Shown one piece after another: positions 1 to 12,921 of a stretch of 64,000 bases of DNA (the first letter of the stretch is position 1; each line of letters starts with the position of its first letter). Position numbers and translations under genes: made by a program. The notes beneath the pieces were generated by a model. That model did not search any database. It saw nothing but the letters and a program-made list of their open reading frames with translations, and was not told the DNA's origin. The stretch is from positions 9,427,005 to 9,491,004 of the forward strand of contig NW_023998455.1 in NCBI RefSeq assembly GCF_014805625.2, given 5' to 3'. The stretch comes from Glossina fuscipes. Lineage: Eukaryota > Arthropoda > Insecta > Diptera > Glossinidae.

Positions 1-3000
1 AGCAACAAAAAAAATTACCCCGCATAAGGAACTTGTCCGTGATTTGGTAACATAAAAAAGTTGTGTTTTGGGAGGAATGGCAGCAAATGGTATTAGAGAT
101 ACCATAACGTCCACCCGTATTAATTTTGCGTAAAGGGGTCTATAAATACGAGATGATGAGCTACATTTACATGCGTCATTTCTTGCAAGTAATCGCTGTT
201 CGTGGTTATAATAGTGAAATGTGCAAAATGTATTCGCAAATTTATACAAAAGAGATTGTGATAACTCCGTATATTGCTTCTGCGATCACTGAAGATTTTA
301 ATCGCCACACTCCGCCATGATTTTCTCCTCTGGTTTTTTCTAAATTTCCTTGTAGCTTTTAAAAAATCTTTTTATTTAATTTCTCTAAACTTCGTTTTGG
401 TCAAAGCTCCTTGCAAGAAGGTCGATGAATAGAATATCTGTTTTGTTGTTTGATCATATAAATTTTCAATTTATGTTACGCAGAGACCACATTCTTATTA
501 AAAACATATTTTAGTATTATTGATACTGATTTCAACTTTCTCCACTTTATTGTTATTCACACCAGTTTTCCGTATTTAATTTTTTAGGAAATTGAAGTGC
601 TCGCCAGAGTTTAATTATGTTACGCAACTCTTAAGACTGCAGACCGCAATGCTTTCAAAAAAGGAAGTTGATATAACATCCACATTGGAACACGAGATCG
701 TTTATTATTGTAATTACAAAGATAACAAGAGTTGTGATGCTGTCTTATGTAAAAAGAGATTTCTCTAAGTAGATGGCGCAGACATAGAATTACTCATAAT
801 CAAGCAACTGTGAATACCTCCGGCCAAGCAATCCGTCAAACACCAGGGAAGAAAATTATATTTTCTATAATAGATTTTATCCACATAATTCGGATAGGTA
901 AAGAGATTGCAAAAATATCCACAATATCTGGAATGCAAATTAGATAAACATACAGAAAACTTTGAGAAGTTTCGTAGAAATTATGTTATACAAACTTAAA
1001 GCAGCTATTAGCTCAAATCACAACACAACGTTAATATCGTCAAATAGTCAGATGACCGCAATAAAGAACTTGAAAATTATCCTCATGCTGAAGTACGCTT
1101 AGAATGAAGTACTCGAAAAAGTTACATTCTTGAATAGACCGACGTGTGCATCGTCATAACTTCGCAATCCGAAAATTTTTGCATGCACATGGAGTAAATG
1201 TATATCATACAGGATGTCTTCATATATAGCGTTTGTATAGTTAATCATTCCTCATATCATATAGTTAAGGATATAAGCGACCCAGCTTACAGTCCGCCGT
1301 ATTTTAATTGAGATTACATTTACTGAGAGATCGACCCTTACTCATGTCTTTTGTGCAAAGCCCGTTAGACTGAATGTCGCAAATAATGTTAAAAATATCT
1401 AAAAGCTATAAAATATATGAAAATGACCGAATTTATTTAGTTCGACTGCATTTGCATTGCGTAATTTTGAAATTTATTAATTCTGCAATTTTAAATACGT
1501 TACAATTTGATTAAGATTAGGTCCACAGTAATTGAAATTGGCGTGAATGAAAAAGCGAACATTCTCTAATAAAGATATTGTCAGTAATTTCGGTCGGCAG
1601 TAGGCAATGGTCGACTATCAACACAATTTAAAAAAAGAAATTTCAATAATTTTCTCTCTATGGTAAATTTTCAAAACGCACATCATTGTGTTTTAATAAA
1701 CAGTCTTTATTTCTTTAAATATCTTTCTTTATTTTTAATGCTTCTTGCTTTTCTTATGTGGTAAACAATTGACAAATCTGTAATTTTGTTTTTTAGTGAG
1801 TTTGATTAATATTTTCTTGTAAATTTGTATGGCAGAAAAATATTTTTTCACTTATATTAATTTTTAAATTGCTTTTCAAATTATTCTTATTGATTTATTT
1901 TACATTTCAACATAATTTTCAGTATAAATTAAAATTTTTATTAATGACATATTCTCTGGCTGAAATCTTATGAAAATTAATAAAATAATGTTTTTCTAGC
2001 AACATTTTTCCGATTTTCATCTAAATCATCTAAACGTAAACTGTTTCTTTCCCCATAATATTGAGAGATAAAATAGATTTCGATATGTTTTGGTTTTCAA
2101 TGAACAGTAATTTAACTTCGCCTTTGAAAATGACAGACAATTAAACTGAAAATGTAACACTGCGCTTACTTTGAAATCTCAGTTTGATAAAATAAGCCTT
2201 ATATGATAACGCCACTTTGAATTACATGCAATATTATTTTGCTGCTTTAAAGAAATATAAATGGAATCACATATTTTGTACTTTCTTTTCCATTGGCACC
2301 TTTTCTATTTACTGCTCTTCCAAAAAACCATCGACGCAGTTGCATGAGATGCGGTTTGATGTAAACTTTATCAAATTGTTTCCCTGAAATATTTTTATAT
2401 TTAAACGCATATAAACTGATTTTGTCCTAAATTGTGTACGCATGTCACACCTTTTATTTTTAAGTGTATGGACGGACATATGAGCATTTACTAACTTTGT
2501 CAAATTTCACCAATGGTTGACGTTTGTGGTTCTGATTTGCTGTCTACACGTTTTTTAATTGTAAAAATTTTCAGTGAAAAATCAAAACCACCCTTTGTGC
2601 TATGGCTTTGTTGTTTTATTCGCTGGGTTTAATATAAAAAGATGTAATTTGTAAACCACCCTAACCTGTCTCATTCTGAGGTATTAACCAACCGCAGCGA
2701 GTTTTTGTTTAACGCCTACTTACGCGTTGGTTAACTACATAGCGCACAGATGAGCAGTTAAATATTTAATTGTTTTTATGGTTTTTGATGTTTCACTCCT
2801 TAATATATTTATTAGCTATGTCGAAAATCATTAATAAAGTTTACCAGCCGCACGAGATCTTTATGGTTCGATCCTAAATGGTTAGTCAATAATTTTTAGA
2901 AAATCCCTTGCGCCCAACTTCAAAGTTTCTCTGCCGAATGTTTGGTCTATTTTTCATACCGGATGCAAAACGTGCTTTATCGAAGAAACTATTTTCAAAT

Positions 3001-5739
3001 TGTTTTTTTGGTTTTTTTCTTTTTGACAAGAGGAATTGTTCCATTTAATGTTTTTCACTAACAAAATACCTTTTTTCCTCAATGGTTAGCTAGTTTTTAT
3101 TATTCGTGAAAGAAAACCAAAGTGACGTAATAGTTCAAAAGTTATATATATTAGTAATTTCTCAGAGACTGCAATATCTCTACTGCAGTAATTTGTTTTT
3201 CAAGAAAAATGCGCTTTGTGAATGTAGAGTAGAACAAAACTCCTTATGTTTTTATTCTTGTATCACTTAAGAAGCAGGGCTCCTGCATAATTTGAGCGTC
3301 ATTTTAGGAGTGTGAACGTATGCCTACAAATCATTCACAACATCTGGAAGAAGTTCCTTTCACTTCACTTATGATATTATTATATCGGAATAGATCTTTG
3401 CACTCGTCATCTTTAAATGTTCATGGCTTTTTTGATCTTTACCGTCTTGCTTTCAGAAAACAAAGGACGGGATTCGTCTCTCTATTGAAACCGCTCATTT
3501 AAACAATTTTGCAAACAACTGTGCAATAATGGATTTGACACCTTTCTATCGCATGTTTATTTTTAGTTTATAGTTAACATGCGCCATTTTACACAGGGAT
3601 CGTAATAGGTACAATTCTGTTGCCATTCGTGGATAATCCAAAAAACAGTATAATGTTTTGTAAGGATGTCCATATTACGTAGCCCTATTTACAAGAAAGA
3701 CCAAAACTCTGCAGAATTTAGCATCTCTGTCGACAACTCAGTAAAAGTCCGCTCAATAGAGCACTGACATTGCGGCGAAAGCTAATGAAATCCAAATATA
3801 ACATACCAACATAACATAATAATCTTTTAATGTTGGCATCGTGACTTAAAACTGAATATATTCCATTAACAAATTTTTAGTACTGAAATATGTTGTCCTG
3901 CCATTGATACAAATGTGCAAATGGTCAAGTCTTACCTAGGTGAGGTATTTGTAGCATTTTGCAGAACTCGACGTCTATTTTCTTCCAACGTCCAACTCTC
4001 CGAGCTCTAGCGTCCAATTATTTGCACCATTTTCAAACTTAGTTTGAGAAAGATCTTCTACTTAATATATAATAAATAAAATCTCATCTTGTTATACTCG
4101 AACCTCTAAGTGTAGGATACAGGTAAACTGCGACAGTGACGAATCGTGGACATTGTTATAATAAGTGTAATAATTTCCGAAACTACAATAAACTAGCTAT
4201 TTATTATTTCCCAGGTAAATTTCAATAATCGTTTGTGTTTTTTTAATTGATAAAACGCTATTTCAAAGTATTGAGGAAAACATAGTTACATCGACAAAAT
4301 ATATTTAATGTTCTGTGTATTATTCCGTTGGGAAATAAGTATTAGAAAATGAAAATGTTTATTTAATTTTTTGATTTTAAATTAATAATTGCTTTCTTGA
4401 AATTGAAAGAATGTAGGAATAGTTTTGTAATTAAAGCGAAAATGTAGACAGATATATATTATAGGAATATAAATATTTTATCAAAATAAGACGGTAGTAA
4501 CCATCCATATATTTTAAGACTCTGTGTTTGCGCACCGATCGCTATGTGTAATCCCTTCTTCACATTTTACTACTGTTTAGGCTAATTTATTTATTCAATT
4601 ATAATGATATTCGACTTTAAAAAAAATTCAACTGAATTAAGCAATGGGAAATATAAATTAATATTACATCCTGAAAAAGTGATGCTGAAATTAAAGTTTA
4701 AATAAAATGAGAGTTTTTCTTAAAGTTAGAAATAAAAGAAAATAAAGAAGGAAACTATATTATGTATGAATAAAGAAGAACATAAGCAAAAACAAAAATG
4801 GTATATGTATACACCTGGAACATACGCGTACGAACTTTACGTCACAGCCGGGAGTGTACCAATAAACCTATGCAAGCGTGTTAAAACTCCACCATATTTA
4901 CGTCATTTAGTTTATTATTGGGAATAATAAATATTAGTTTAAATAACACACGAGTATAACGGAGAAAGCTGAATTCTGCCATGTATTGTTACTAAAGCGG
5001 ACATATTGATGATCTTCTAGGGAAGATCAGGTTACGAGTAATAATCTAATTTCTGGCGGGGGCAATGAGCTCTTTTGGTCCTAAATAAGATTTTACAACG
5101 CATGCAAAAGAATATATTGTTTCTACAAGGACTCCTTTGATTCAACATATGAGAGGAAGAGGAAAAGTAATGTATGTCGAAGAATTCTCTGCATTAACAC
5201 TCAATAAGAACTAGCATAAATGCGGCTTTATCTAGGAAAAATTAATGAAGTAAATTGAAACAGAATGAAGGAACTTCAATTTATTAGGACAGAACTAATT
5301 TCTGACGAATTCCGTTAAGAAAATAAGAGCTGCATATATATTTCTATACTTAATGTCATGGAAATAAACAAGCAAGGTGTTAACAGATTACTTTAAATGG
5401 TTTGGAGAAAACGTGAGTCTGAGTCTGGGTTATCCTCAGCACGCATTAAAATGCAGGATAATTCAGACCTCACAGTCAATAATTGGGTTGGAGAAACTTC
5501 AGCGTAAAGAGAAATCGCTCTGATTGGGACGATTTGAAAAGCATAGTTAAGTGTCAAAATAGCCAATAAGCAAAAAAAAAAACCAAAGCCTGGATGATAT
5601 ATTTTTTAGAGTTATAATCTGTGGCTAATTCTGACGAGAAATTTATTGAAGTCGTTCTAGACAATATCCATTCCATTCCATCTGTCATTGCCAGGTATAT
5701 GTGAAAATTTCTAATGGAGAACCTTTAATTGTGAGTTGC
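1..5739. other. AT-rich non-coding DNA
   Basis: No open frame longer than about 75 codons, no recognisable protein motif, no tRNA-like B box and no obvious terminal repeat was seen. The stretch is AT-rich throughout, with scattered A and T runs. It is best read as intergenic or deeply decayed repeat DNA. Confidence 0.6.
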
Positions 5740-7418
5740 AGGCTGATTAAAAATGTCGAAATACATTGTTCTTAACTGGCTAATTCGAAATTTGTGTATT
5801 ACACAAACACGCTGCAATTTAAAATCACATAGTCAAAAACTTTCTGGGCAAAGAACTCTATACCTGTCATACAGTTTTAATAACGAAAGGAGAAAATTGT
5901 ATTCGTCTTTGGTTAGTACCGCAAGCTTGTTAATGGACCGGTTGAGCCCATTTTTAACACCGACCTATCCGTAACGAATCTAAATGTTTTTTCTATGCTT
6001 AATAGCTTGACTCCCTGCACCAGTTCAATATTTGACGTTGAACAAAAGTATACATATTTCATAACGTCTCTGAAATTTGCTTCTGTGAGTATTTCAATAT
6101 GGTCAATACACCGAAGAAGAATTTCTTGCCAACGGAGCTTAAAATGCTAGGAGTGGTCTTAATCGTATTTCACCTTGTATTCTTACTAACGTCGCTAATG
6201 TTCTTTGTAAGGCTCTAGCAATCATTTCCAATGTATCGTTTTTCACTAGCGTATTCTCTAATTTATTAAAAATGGGCTTTTTAATATAATGGTAGCGGGG
6301 CAAAGCACCAATAATTGCGTTTTGCTAAATTCAGTGTCGTACCAAGGTTATTTGCGTCGCTTTTTACTAGTCGTTTGATCCATTCTGTCGACGCGGGGGT
6401 TGTCTCATACCAGCCGGGTTTTGCTGCGACAAAATCTACTAGAACTTTCTTATTATATGTTAAAAGCATTTTCCCAATGTAATCAACATTCGGATAGTCA
6501 AATGTTTGCGTCGTGTTTGTCTAATCGCACACAAACAGTAGTGTATAAATTTCTCAATTCCATCGGGTGTGTTGTATCGTACTTTCACTTTGGTATTTCA
6601 CTCGATCAAAACACGAACTTTGACCTTCTTATTCAATCGTGTGAAACTAAAGCAAAATGTTCGTTGCGTTTCATAAAAAGGTGTAGGAAGTGTTTTCATA
6701 CCGCCAACATAACAAAGAGTTCCTGTTGCGCTGGTAGGACGTAGTTTAGAGTATGCGCCAATTGTCTGGAAACCTAACTATCCTTGCCAGCTAGTATAGA
6801 CTCACTTAAAAAAAAGTTATGTCTTCCGCGGACTACAGCCTATTCTCCCTATGCAAATCGCTTAGAATTAATTGAGAAAAGAGGGTGGTTGAGAAAAGAA
6901 GGCACATGCTAAGAATGACCTTTGTGTTTAAGCTGAAGGGAAACATTAGTTGCCCACATATGCTCAGTCAACTATTTTTAAACATTCCACCCTGCTTTTT
7001 CAGGCGTTCCGTTCCAATTAGGCTCTCTCCACTGCGCATAATTTTCGAGCGTTTTTCGCCGTTTCGCGTAACTAGTAATAATTTGAACGACTTTTATACG
7101 CACGCTTCATTTTCTAAAAAGGAAAACTCCTTTAAATAAAATTTTTAACTATGAATTAAGTTATTGGTTGTCAGTTGTGTATCTATATGGATGCACCTAC
7201 GGACAGTTATAGGTTTAATCGCCTACATCACCGATAGCATTAAGGTTGGAAGAGCATCTCTGTTTTTATCACATTGTCCACAAGTTTAATTGCTTTCTAT
7301 TAACCTCCTTTACGTTATCTTTCGAATTTACATGCATTGAATTACATTTTCATTTATGTATATTGACTGTATAGATTAGCTAATTGTATTTAGTAAATAA
7401 AAATAAAATAAAAAAATA
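5740..7418 (+). mobile_element. CR1-clade LINE remnant, 3' half of ORF2 plus 3' UTR
   Basis: This is a decayed non-LTR retrotransposon on the plus strand. About 5850-6290 matches the linker and first reverse-transcriptase blocks, including the motif SPCILTNVANVL (6166-6201). About 6310-6470 continues with fragments like PGFAATKSTRTFLLYVKSIF. The palm block with the YADD catalytic motif is missing. The frame resumes near 6480 with the thumb region (VVSYFHFGISLDQNTNFD, then SLRFIKR) and runs into the C-terminal CR1 domain at about 6885-7136 (CPHMLSQLFLNIP, RLSPLR, FSPFR). Several frameshifts and stops separate these blocks. An A-rich AATAAA-containing tail at about 7397-7418 probably marks the 3' end. 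Clade is assigned from the C-terminal layout, which is typical of CR1 elements; Jockey-group membership is the main alternative. It cannot encode a working enzyme. Confidence 0.8.
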
Positions 7419-9099
7419 CCACTTTTCTCCGGTATAAAAACCCTATTATTCATAAAATTAACATAGCAGACTAATTTAAAATTGCGGCATTCGTTGGAAA
7501 GGAAATCAACACAGTACAAATATATATTAAAAACTCCGTGTTCAAAGAATCGAGGAGGCTGGCAACCATACACATAACATGATGACAGCATAGCCGTTTC
7601 CGGCATGTTGAATATTGGGTTGATTTTTATTAAGTAGTTAATTTAACACATCTTTTTACTGAGGACATACGAGAAATAATTTATTAAATCAAAAGTGTTG
7701 GTTAATGATTAAAAAAATAAAATGAATACCAAAATAAATAAATTGCGATCGCAAAATAAATTCACGGAGAAAGTGTACGGCAATAAATGCTTCCCCAACC
7801 ATACCAGCAAACCGCTTATAGTCAGAAAGACAAAAGTAAAGCGGCCGTAAATTACTAAATGTTAGAGGTGTTAATACATCTGGTAGAAAATGTCAGAAAG
7901 ACAGAAGCAAAGCGGTCATAACCAAAGCTTGAATGTGTTAATATAGCTGGTAGAATGTAATTCAGAACAAAGCAAATACCAGAATGATTTCAAATTATAT
8001 GCGAATTATAGAATTAATAGAATTAGTTGTCGCGTTTCAAGACAAACAAAAAGGCACATGTTAATGTAGAAGCAAATTCTTGATTAAATAACTGACGGTC
8101 TTATGGATTTTTAATGCGACAGCGTAAGCGCTTATGAAAAGTACGCTGTAATTCTTTGCATCATAAAATATAACCTAATCTAAAAGAACTGATCTCTATT
8201 ACATGACGGCAACCAATTTGATAGAAATCGTCCGAGTTGAACTAACAGGAATGTGCAATGTTATTCCGTGCATACGTTGTGTGTAGGTTATGTTTTTCTT
8301 TGTTTTATTGCGCACGAAAACATCCCCAACTGATTACCATAAATACAAGAACACGCATTGAATTAAAACAAAGCAAAGCCTAAAAAGAAGTGCATATGAT
8401 AAAGTGAGAAAGTAGCAAACTTATTCGAAGAAAGAATAATGTGCCAATTCCATTTAATGCCACAAGAGTTAGATGGTTCATAATATAAACTTGGGTGGCT
8501 ACTGCATGCTGTAATAATTGTAGGATAATCGTGCTGTGCCTGTTTATGGATATGACATGTCCATGAATACTTATAATTTTTGCGTAAATTTCTGCTATAT
8601 CGTTTATTTTTATGGTCGTGAGTTAGCATGACATTTTCTTTTTTTGTTGATGTATTAATCGATAAATCCATTGAAAATTTTGAGTGTTAATTTCTAGCAG
8701 ATTTCTAGAATGGCAAAGAGCTTAATGCGGCCGCGGAAACTGAAAAATTTAATAGCTATGATTTTAGATTTTCCCGTTAGTGGTTCTAAGATATTGAATT
8801 TTTTTTAATGTTATGATTCGTGACAAAATTTCTATCATTCGGTATTTAACGAATTGCCAACATTGTTGGTGACTTTTTTTTGTTTTTATGATGATTTTAA
8901 ACTTATAATTTTTTAAAGTATTGTGAAGTCATGTTATGTATAATGAATAAATTTTTTTCATTTGGTACTTCATCGTCTTTATGACGATATCACAAAAAAG
9001 TTGTGTTATATTTAAAACAATAATGTCGTTATAATGGTATCACATAGAACAGCCATAATGTTTAAAACACAGATCGTCACTATTGTAGGATCTCTATTC
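7419..9099. other. Non-coding DNA between two retroelement remnants
   Basis: No convincing coding frame. An open frame of 102 codons on the minus strand at 8363-8671 has no recognisable motif and biased AT-driven composition. The stretch includes the small tandem duplication listed separately at 7821-7960. It may hold further decayed transposon sequence that I cannot identify. Confidence 0.5.
7821..7960 (+). repeat. Two-copy tandem duplication, unit about 71 bp
   Basis: Two adjacent units start with GTCAGAAAGACAAAAG (7821) and GTCAGAAAGACAGAAG (7892). Both continue with AAAGCGG(C/T)C(G/A)TAA and end with GTGTTAATA(C/T)A(T/G)CTGGTAGAA. Scattered substitutions and a short indel separate the copies, so the duplication is not recent. 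Confidence 0.75.
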
Positions 9100-10329
9100 T
9101 ATGCTTTGAAGTATAGTGATCACTGATAGAGAGGTCTACGCATGGTTACATCACCATCAAGGACGCCTACTGACAGAGACTCCATCATTCGTTCTAAGGC
9201 GCCGACCATTAGTAAATTTGTGACTTTAAATCATTTCGGCTGTCTATGTCAGTGCAGAGCCATGTGAAATTTTGCTCCAACGATACAAAGGAAAGTTTTG
9301 TTGCTATTGGGGGTGAAAAACATATTTATTTTTGGTGTCCTAAGCGCAAAAGATCATGGACAGGCTAAGGAGGACCGTTTACTTCGCCCGCAAGACCGAA
9401 TTGCTTTAATAGGAAGATGATGCTTCAGTTGTGCGAGAAGGTAGAGGCCTATTATGGCTTGTGAACAGCATGCCATGACAATGCTTTATCACATATGCCA
9501 AATCTGGTTCGTCACATTAGAAGCTCTCAACCGGAAAGCGTTGCTCTATGCGGTTTACAAGACGGTTGGCCCCTTCCAACCGCCAATTGTTTGCCTTGAT
9601 GAGTCAAGCAATTGCTGAACAACTCTTTGGTTCGTACGAAGAGTTAAAAAAATGACTCGCTAAATGATTAGTGTAAAAGTGGAAGTGTGGTATGCACAAA
9701 TTGCTTTAAGAAGAGAAAAAATCTCTAAGTAACCACGAAGAATGCTTTGAATAAGTAAGTGTTAATGACTTTTTAAACATGATTTTGCAAGAAAACTCAT
9801 ACTTCAGACTTGTGCACCTGATAATGGTAAAATTGTTCTGAAGCACTCATTTCGTGCTTGAACATATGCAGAAGAATTTCACTAAAGAGATCCAAGGAGG
9901 ACATGCAATACCTCTTTTGCAAGACATTCTCATTTCAGCAACATAAGTGGATTGTGTAACTTCTATCAAGAAACCTGAATTCTAGAAATGTTGCTTATAG
10001 GGGAAAAGCAATTTTCAATATGAACAGGGTGAGACCGAACCTAATCATCCCGCTTGTGATTCGGACAACATTAGAATTCCTATGACACATAATTTTACGC
10101 AGCCTTAAGCTACAAAGTTAATACGCATAGGAAAGGAAATAAAGAATAATCAGTATGAAGATTTTCCGATCATGGGGAAAGAAAATGCTGTTACTTATTC
10201 AAACACACAACTGGTAACCAGCTCCTTAAAGAGATTCATCAATGTTGTTTTCAAAACCCCGCTCATAAGGAAGACGCCTAATTCATTAAGGAACAACTGT
10301 CAACATCAATTTCCAAAATTACGAACTTT
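9100..10329. other. Probable decayed retroelement sequence, unresolved
   Basis: There are no long open frames. Composition is less AT-rich than the flanks and several short peptide-like stretches appear in shifting frames. Its position directly upstream of gypsy-like and copia-like remnants suggests it is decayed LTR-retrotransposon DNA. I could not match any piece to a named domain. Confidence 0.35.
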
Positions 10330-10560
10330 CTAAAATTGACATCATGCATAGATCCGCATATCACTTGACAAGCGCCGTTCACAAAAAAAACAAGGAATGG
10401 CGATGTTTTGGAGACTACATTAATTCAATAAAATTCCTGACCATTGCAATATGCCATTCATCAGCGACTGCAACATAGCGCTGATTGGAGATCGTTTTCC
10501 TCAATTGAGGAGCAAACAGGGCCTATAATCAACATAAAAACATAAAAACTATCGGCATCA
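10330..10560 (+). mobile_element. Possible Ty3/gypsy reverse-transcriptase fragment
   Basis: Around 10388-10425 the plus strand encodes KKNKEWRCFGDYI, which resembles the gypsy RT block usually seen as KKDGSWRPCGDYR. The next ~80 bases in shifted frames recall the following RT block (IPD.YP.P.I.D). Upstream and downstream frames are broken by stops. No LTRs, primer site or integrase were found to go with it. The call rests on one short motif, so a chance match is possible. Confidence 0.4.
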
Positions 10561-11045
10561 AGTTACGTGAAGTGTCACTTCTGCTCGACACTTCGCAAAT
10601 TGTTTATATATGGTCTGTATGACGGCAGTGTTCTTGACATTTTGCTTCCACACAGCTTAGCAGCTTACTACGCAACCTTGTAAATAAGTGATAATAATTA
10701 TATGTAAAAACTAACCCTAACTTTATTGAGGCACAAATAAAGAGCTTTGTGTTCACATTGGGCCTTTTTTACACATCACGGCGAAGGAACGGTCCAATTT
10801 TCTGAAAAAAATACAAATTCGTTGAAGCTGGCCACGCTATTCAATTTTTGAAAGAGTATTCGGTAATAAGAAACAACACAAATAAAATAATGCATGTTAC
10901 GAAAGAGAATTGTACAAAGGCATGGAAAGAGAATGCTGTTGGATAAATACACACAGATAATAATCACAGAGTAGTGCGTTATATATAATCGTATTAACTG
11001 ATTATTCGTGATGTGTTTTGATGTATTTCTTGAGTAACAATTCGA
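10561..11045. other. Non-coding spacer between retroelement fragments
   Basis: No coding match was found. A pyrimidine- and adenine-rich stretch near 10680-10750 could be remnant LTR or untranslated sequence of the neighbouring elements, but no repeat partner is visible in the window. Confidence 0.4.
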
Positions 11046-11920
11046 AGCATATGCAGTTTTTTGAACTTTAATGGCGGAGAAACAAACAGGTTACAAATTC
11101 CAACAAATTAGAAGTGAAAATGGTGAGAAATATTTCAATTCAAATTTAAGGAATATATGCGTAAGAAAGGCGTATTGCATCAGAAAACTGTGAGTCATAC
11201 GCCTCAGCAGAAGGCACTGCAGAGAGAATAAATATGTTGCATGAATTCAGGCTTACACAGAATTTGTTGGCTAAGGCCATTAATACTGCTACATATATTG
11301 GTGATAGGAGCCCGCGGAAAGTTTTAGGAGATGTGACCCCGCAACAGACCGTCAGCAACAAGTTTCCGAACATTTAGTTATAATGCGGTCTTATAAAATC
11401 AAGACGCTGAAGTTTAAGGGTTATGAAAGCTTTACTGAAGAGCATCGCCTATTAAACATTGAGAAACTTGAAATACTGGAAGATAGAGGTGTCATATCCT
11501 CAGTCCTCAAATTCTATCCGATGCGTTAAATTCAAATGATGCTGAAAACTGAAAAAAGAAGACTATGAAGTCTGCAATTCGACAGACCCAAATATGAAAA
11601 TGTAATAACGTGAAAGGGAAAGGGACGTTTCCGTCGGAAAATATAGGACAAGATTTGTCGCTCAGGATTGTTCGAAAAGTACGATGTTGACCACCTTGTC
11701 AAACTTGTGCTGCGGTCACTATTATGGTCGTGCTTTCACTGAAGATACATTATGAATTGTTGGTAAATCATGTTGATATTGTGGCAGTATATTGATGATG
11801 ACGTCTTTATAGAACAACTACCAATGTTTGAGGTCGCCGATAATCCAAGTAAAGTCTGCTAAATGAATAAAGCGTTATATGAACTTCTTCTTGAAATGAA
11901 CTTAAACCGATGGCAGACGT
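11046..11920 (+). mobile_element. Ty1/copia retrotransposon remnant: integrase and RT
   Basis: The plus strand carries the copia-type integrase core followed by reverse transcriptase, the gene order diagnostic of Ty1/copia. Integrase: MAEKQTG then RSENGEKYFNS (about 11070-11145), and after a frame change TPQQKALQREINMLHEFRLT, LLAKAINTATYIGDRSPRK and a TPQQ block (11200-11370). RT: RTRFVAQDCS (about 11650), then in another frame VNHVDIVAVYIDDDVFIEQL, PMFEVADNPSKVC and NKALYELL (11765-11890). Family copies usually have RSDNG at the second catalytic Asp of integrase; here it reads RSENG. Multiple frameshifts and stops make this a dead copy. Neither LTRs nor gag were identified. The family assignment is firm; the outer limits are not. 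Confidence 0.85.
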
Positions 11921-12921
11921 ACAATTGCACCGTAATTCAGCTTTAATGATTTTACGTTTTTTTTTATTCAAATTTTCTTGAAATTTAGTTTGCACCGCTG
12001 TATAGTGATTTTTAAGTTAATGTGGATTTTATTTGCAAAATTAGGAGATCTATTTACAAATTATTTGCAGGATCTTACATTTGCAGCGCTTGTAATGCCA
12101 TGAATGTACTTGGGTCGCCCTTTTTCCTTCTTAGAAAATCCACATATTACCATAAAAACTCAATTCACCAAATATGCCATTTTCGTAACAGTACAAATAT
12201 CGCCGCGTTGTGTGTGGGTGAAACGATCTGAACATGTTGAACGGAAGCTGACATGAACGTTATTATTACGCAACCAAATGAATATGTTGAAGTTGCGGAC
12301 CACGACCCAATCTCATTTTATTTAAGTCAAGAGAAATCAAGAGAGAAAGATCTAGAGGCAAAATACGAATTCGTCAGCAAAATATACACGGAAATTGCTG
12401 AAGGCATGGCACAAGATGTAAGAAAGCGAGAGCTTTCGCATTAAATCCTCTTTTATATATATATATATATATGTATATCAGGATCTTGGTCCTAATATAT
12501 GCTACCTTCACAGAACGCATAATACAATTATCCGGTCTGGTTCACAAGTGTGGTTTGCAACTTCGTCCATTGTTGCTGATCTTATTCATATTGTTGATTT
12601 CTATACATAGCATTGTCATGCAATAGTTGTTGATGTATTGCATTTTAATTTTAAATAATAATTAATTCGTTGTGATAGAAATTTTTAAAAATAAAAAAAT
12701 AAAAAATTACAAAGATAAACATTAAATCAACGGAAAGAGTTATATACCAATACAATCCGTTATAGGTTCTCATATATCGCGTATTCTGGAAAAGTAGAGA
12801 TGAGCCCCGGCGTATACGTATGGACGATATGAAACATGCATTTCCTGCCCACTCGGAAAGTAATATACGCAAGAGAATAAAACCAAGCGCAAAATTCGAG
12901 AGAATAGGAGTATACCAGACC
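11921..12921. other. Non-coding spacer with an AT microsatellite
   Basis: Two short open frames on the plus strand (12022-12231 and 12253-12444) have no recognisable domain and are not called as genes. A TA dinucleotide run lies at about 12453-12476. The remainder is AT-rich and featureless up to the left LTR at 12922. Confidence 0.5.
12453..12476. repeat. (TA)n microsatellite
   Basis: An uninterrupted alternating TA run followed by GTATAT. Simple slippage repeat. Confidence 0.85.

Noticed and set aside
2860..2890. GGTTCGATCC, resembling a tRNA B box
   Set aside because: No matching A box, acceptor stem or cloverleaf around it.
8363..8671. 102-codon minus-strand frame
   Set aside because: AT-driven composition, no motif, no supporting context.
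12253..12444. 63-codon charged frame starting MNVIITQPNEYVEV
   Set aside because: No recognisable domain, no splice or promoter context; it lies between decayed retroelements. Not enough to call a gene.
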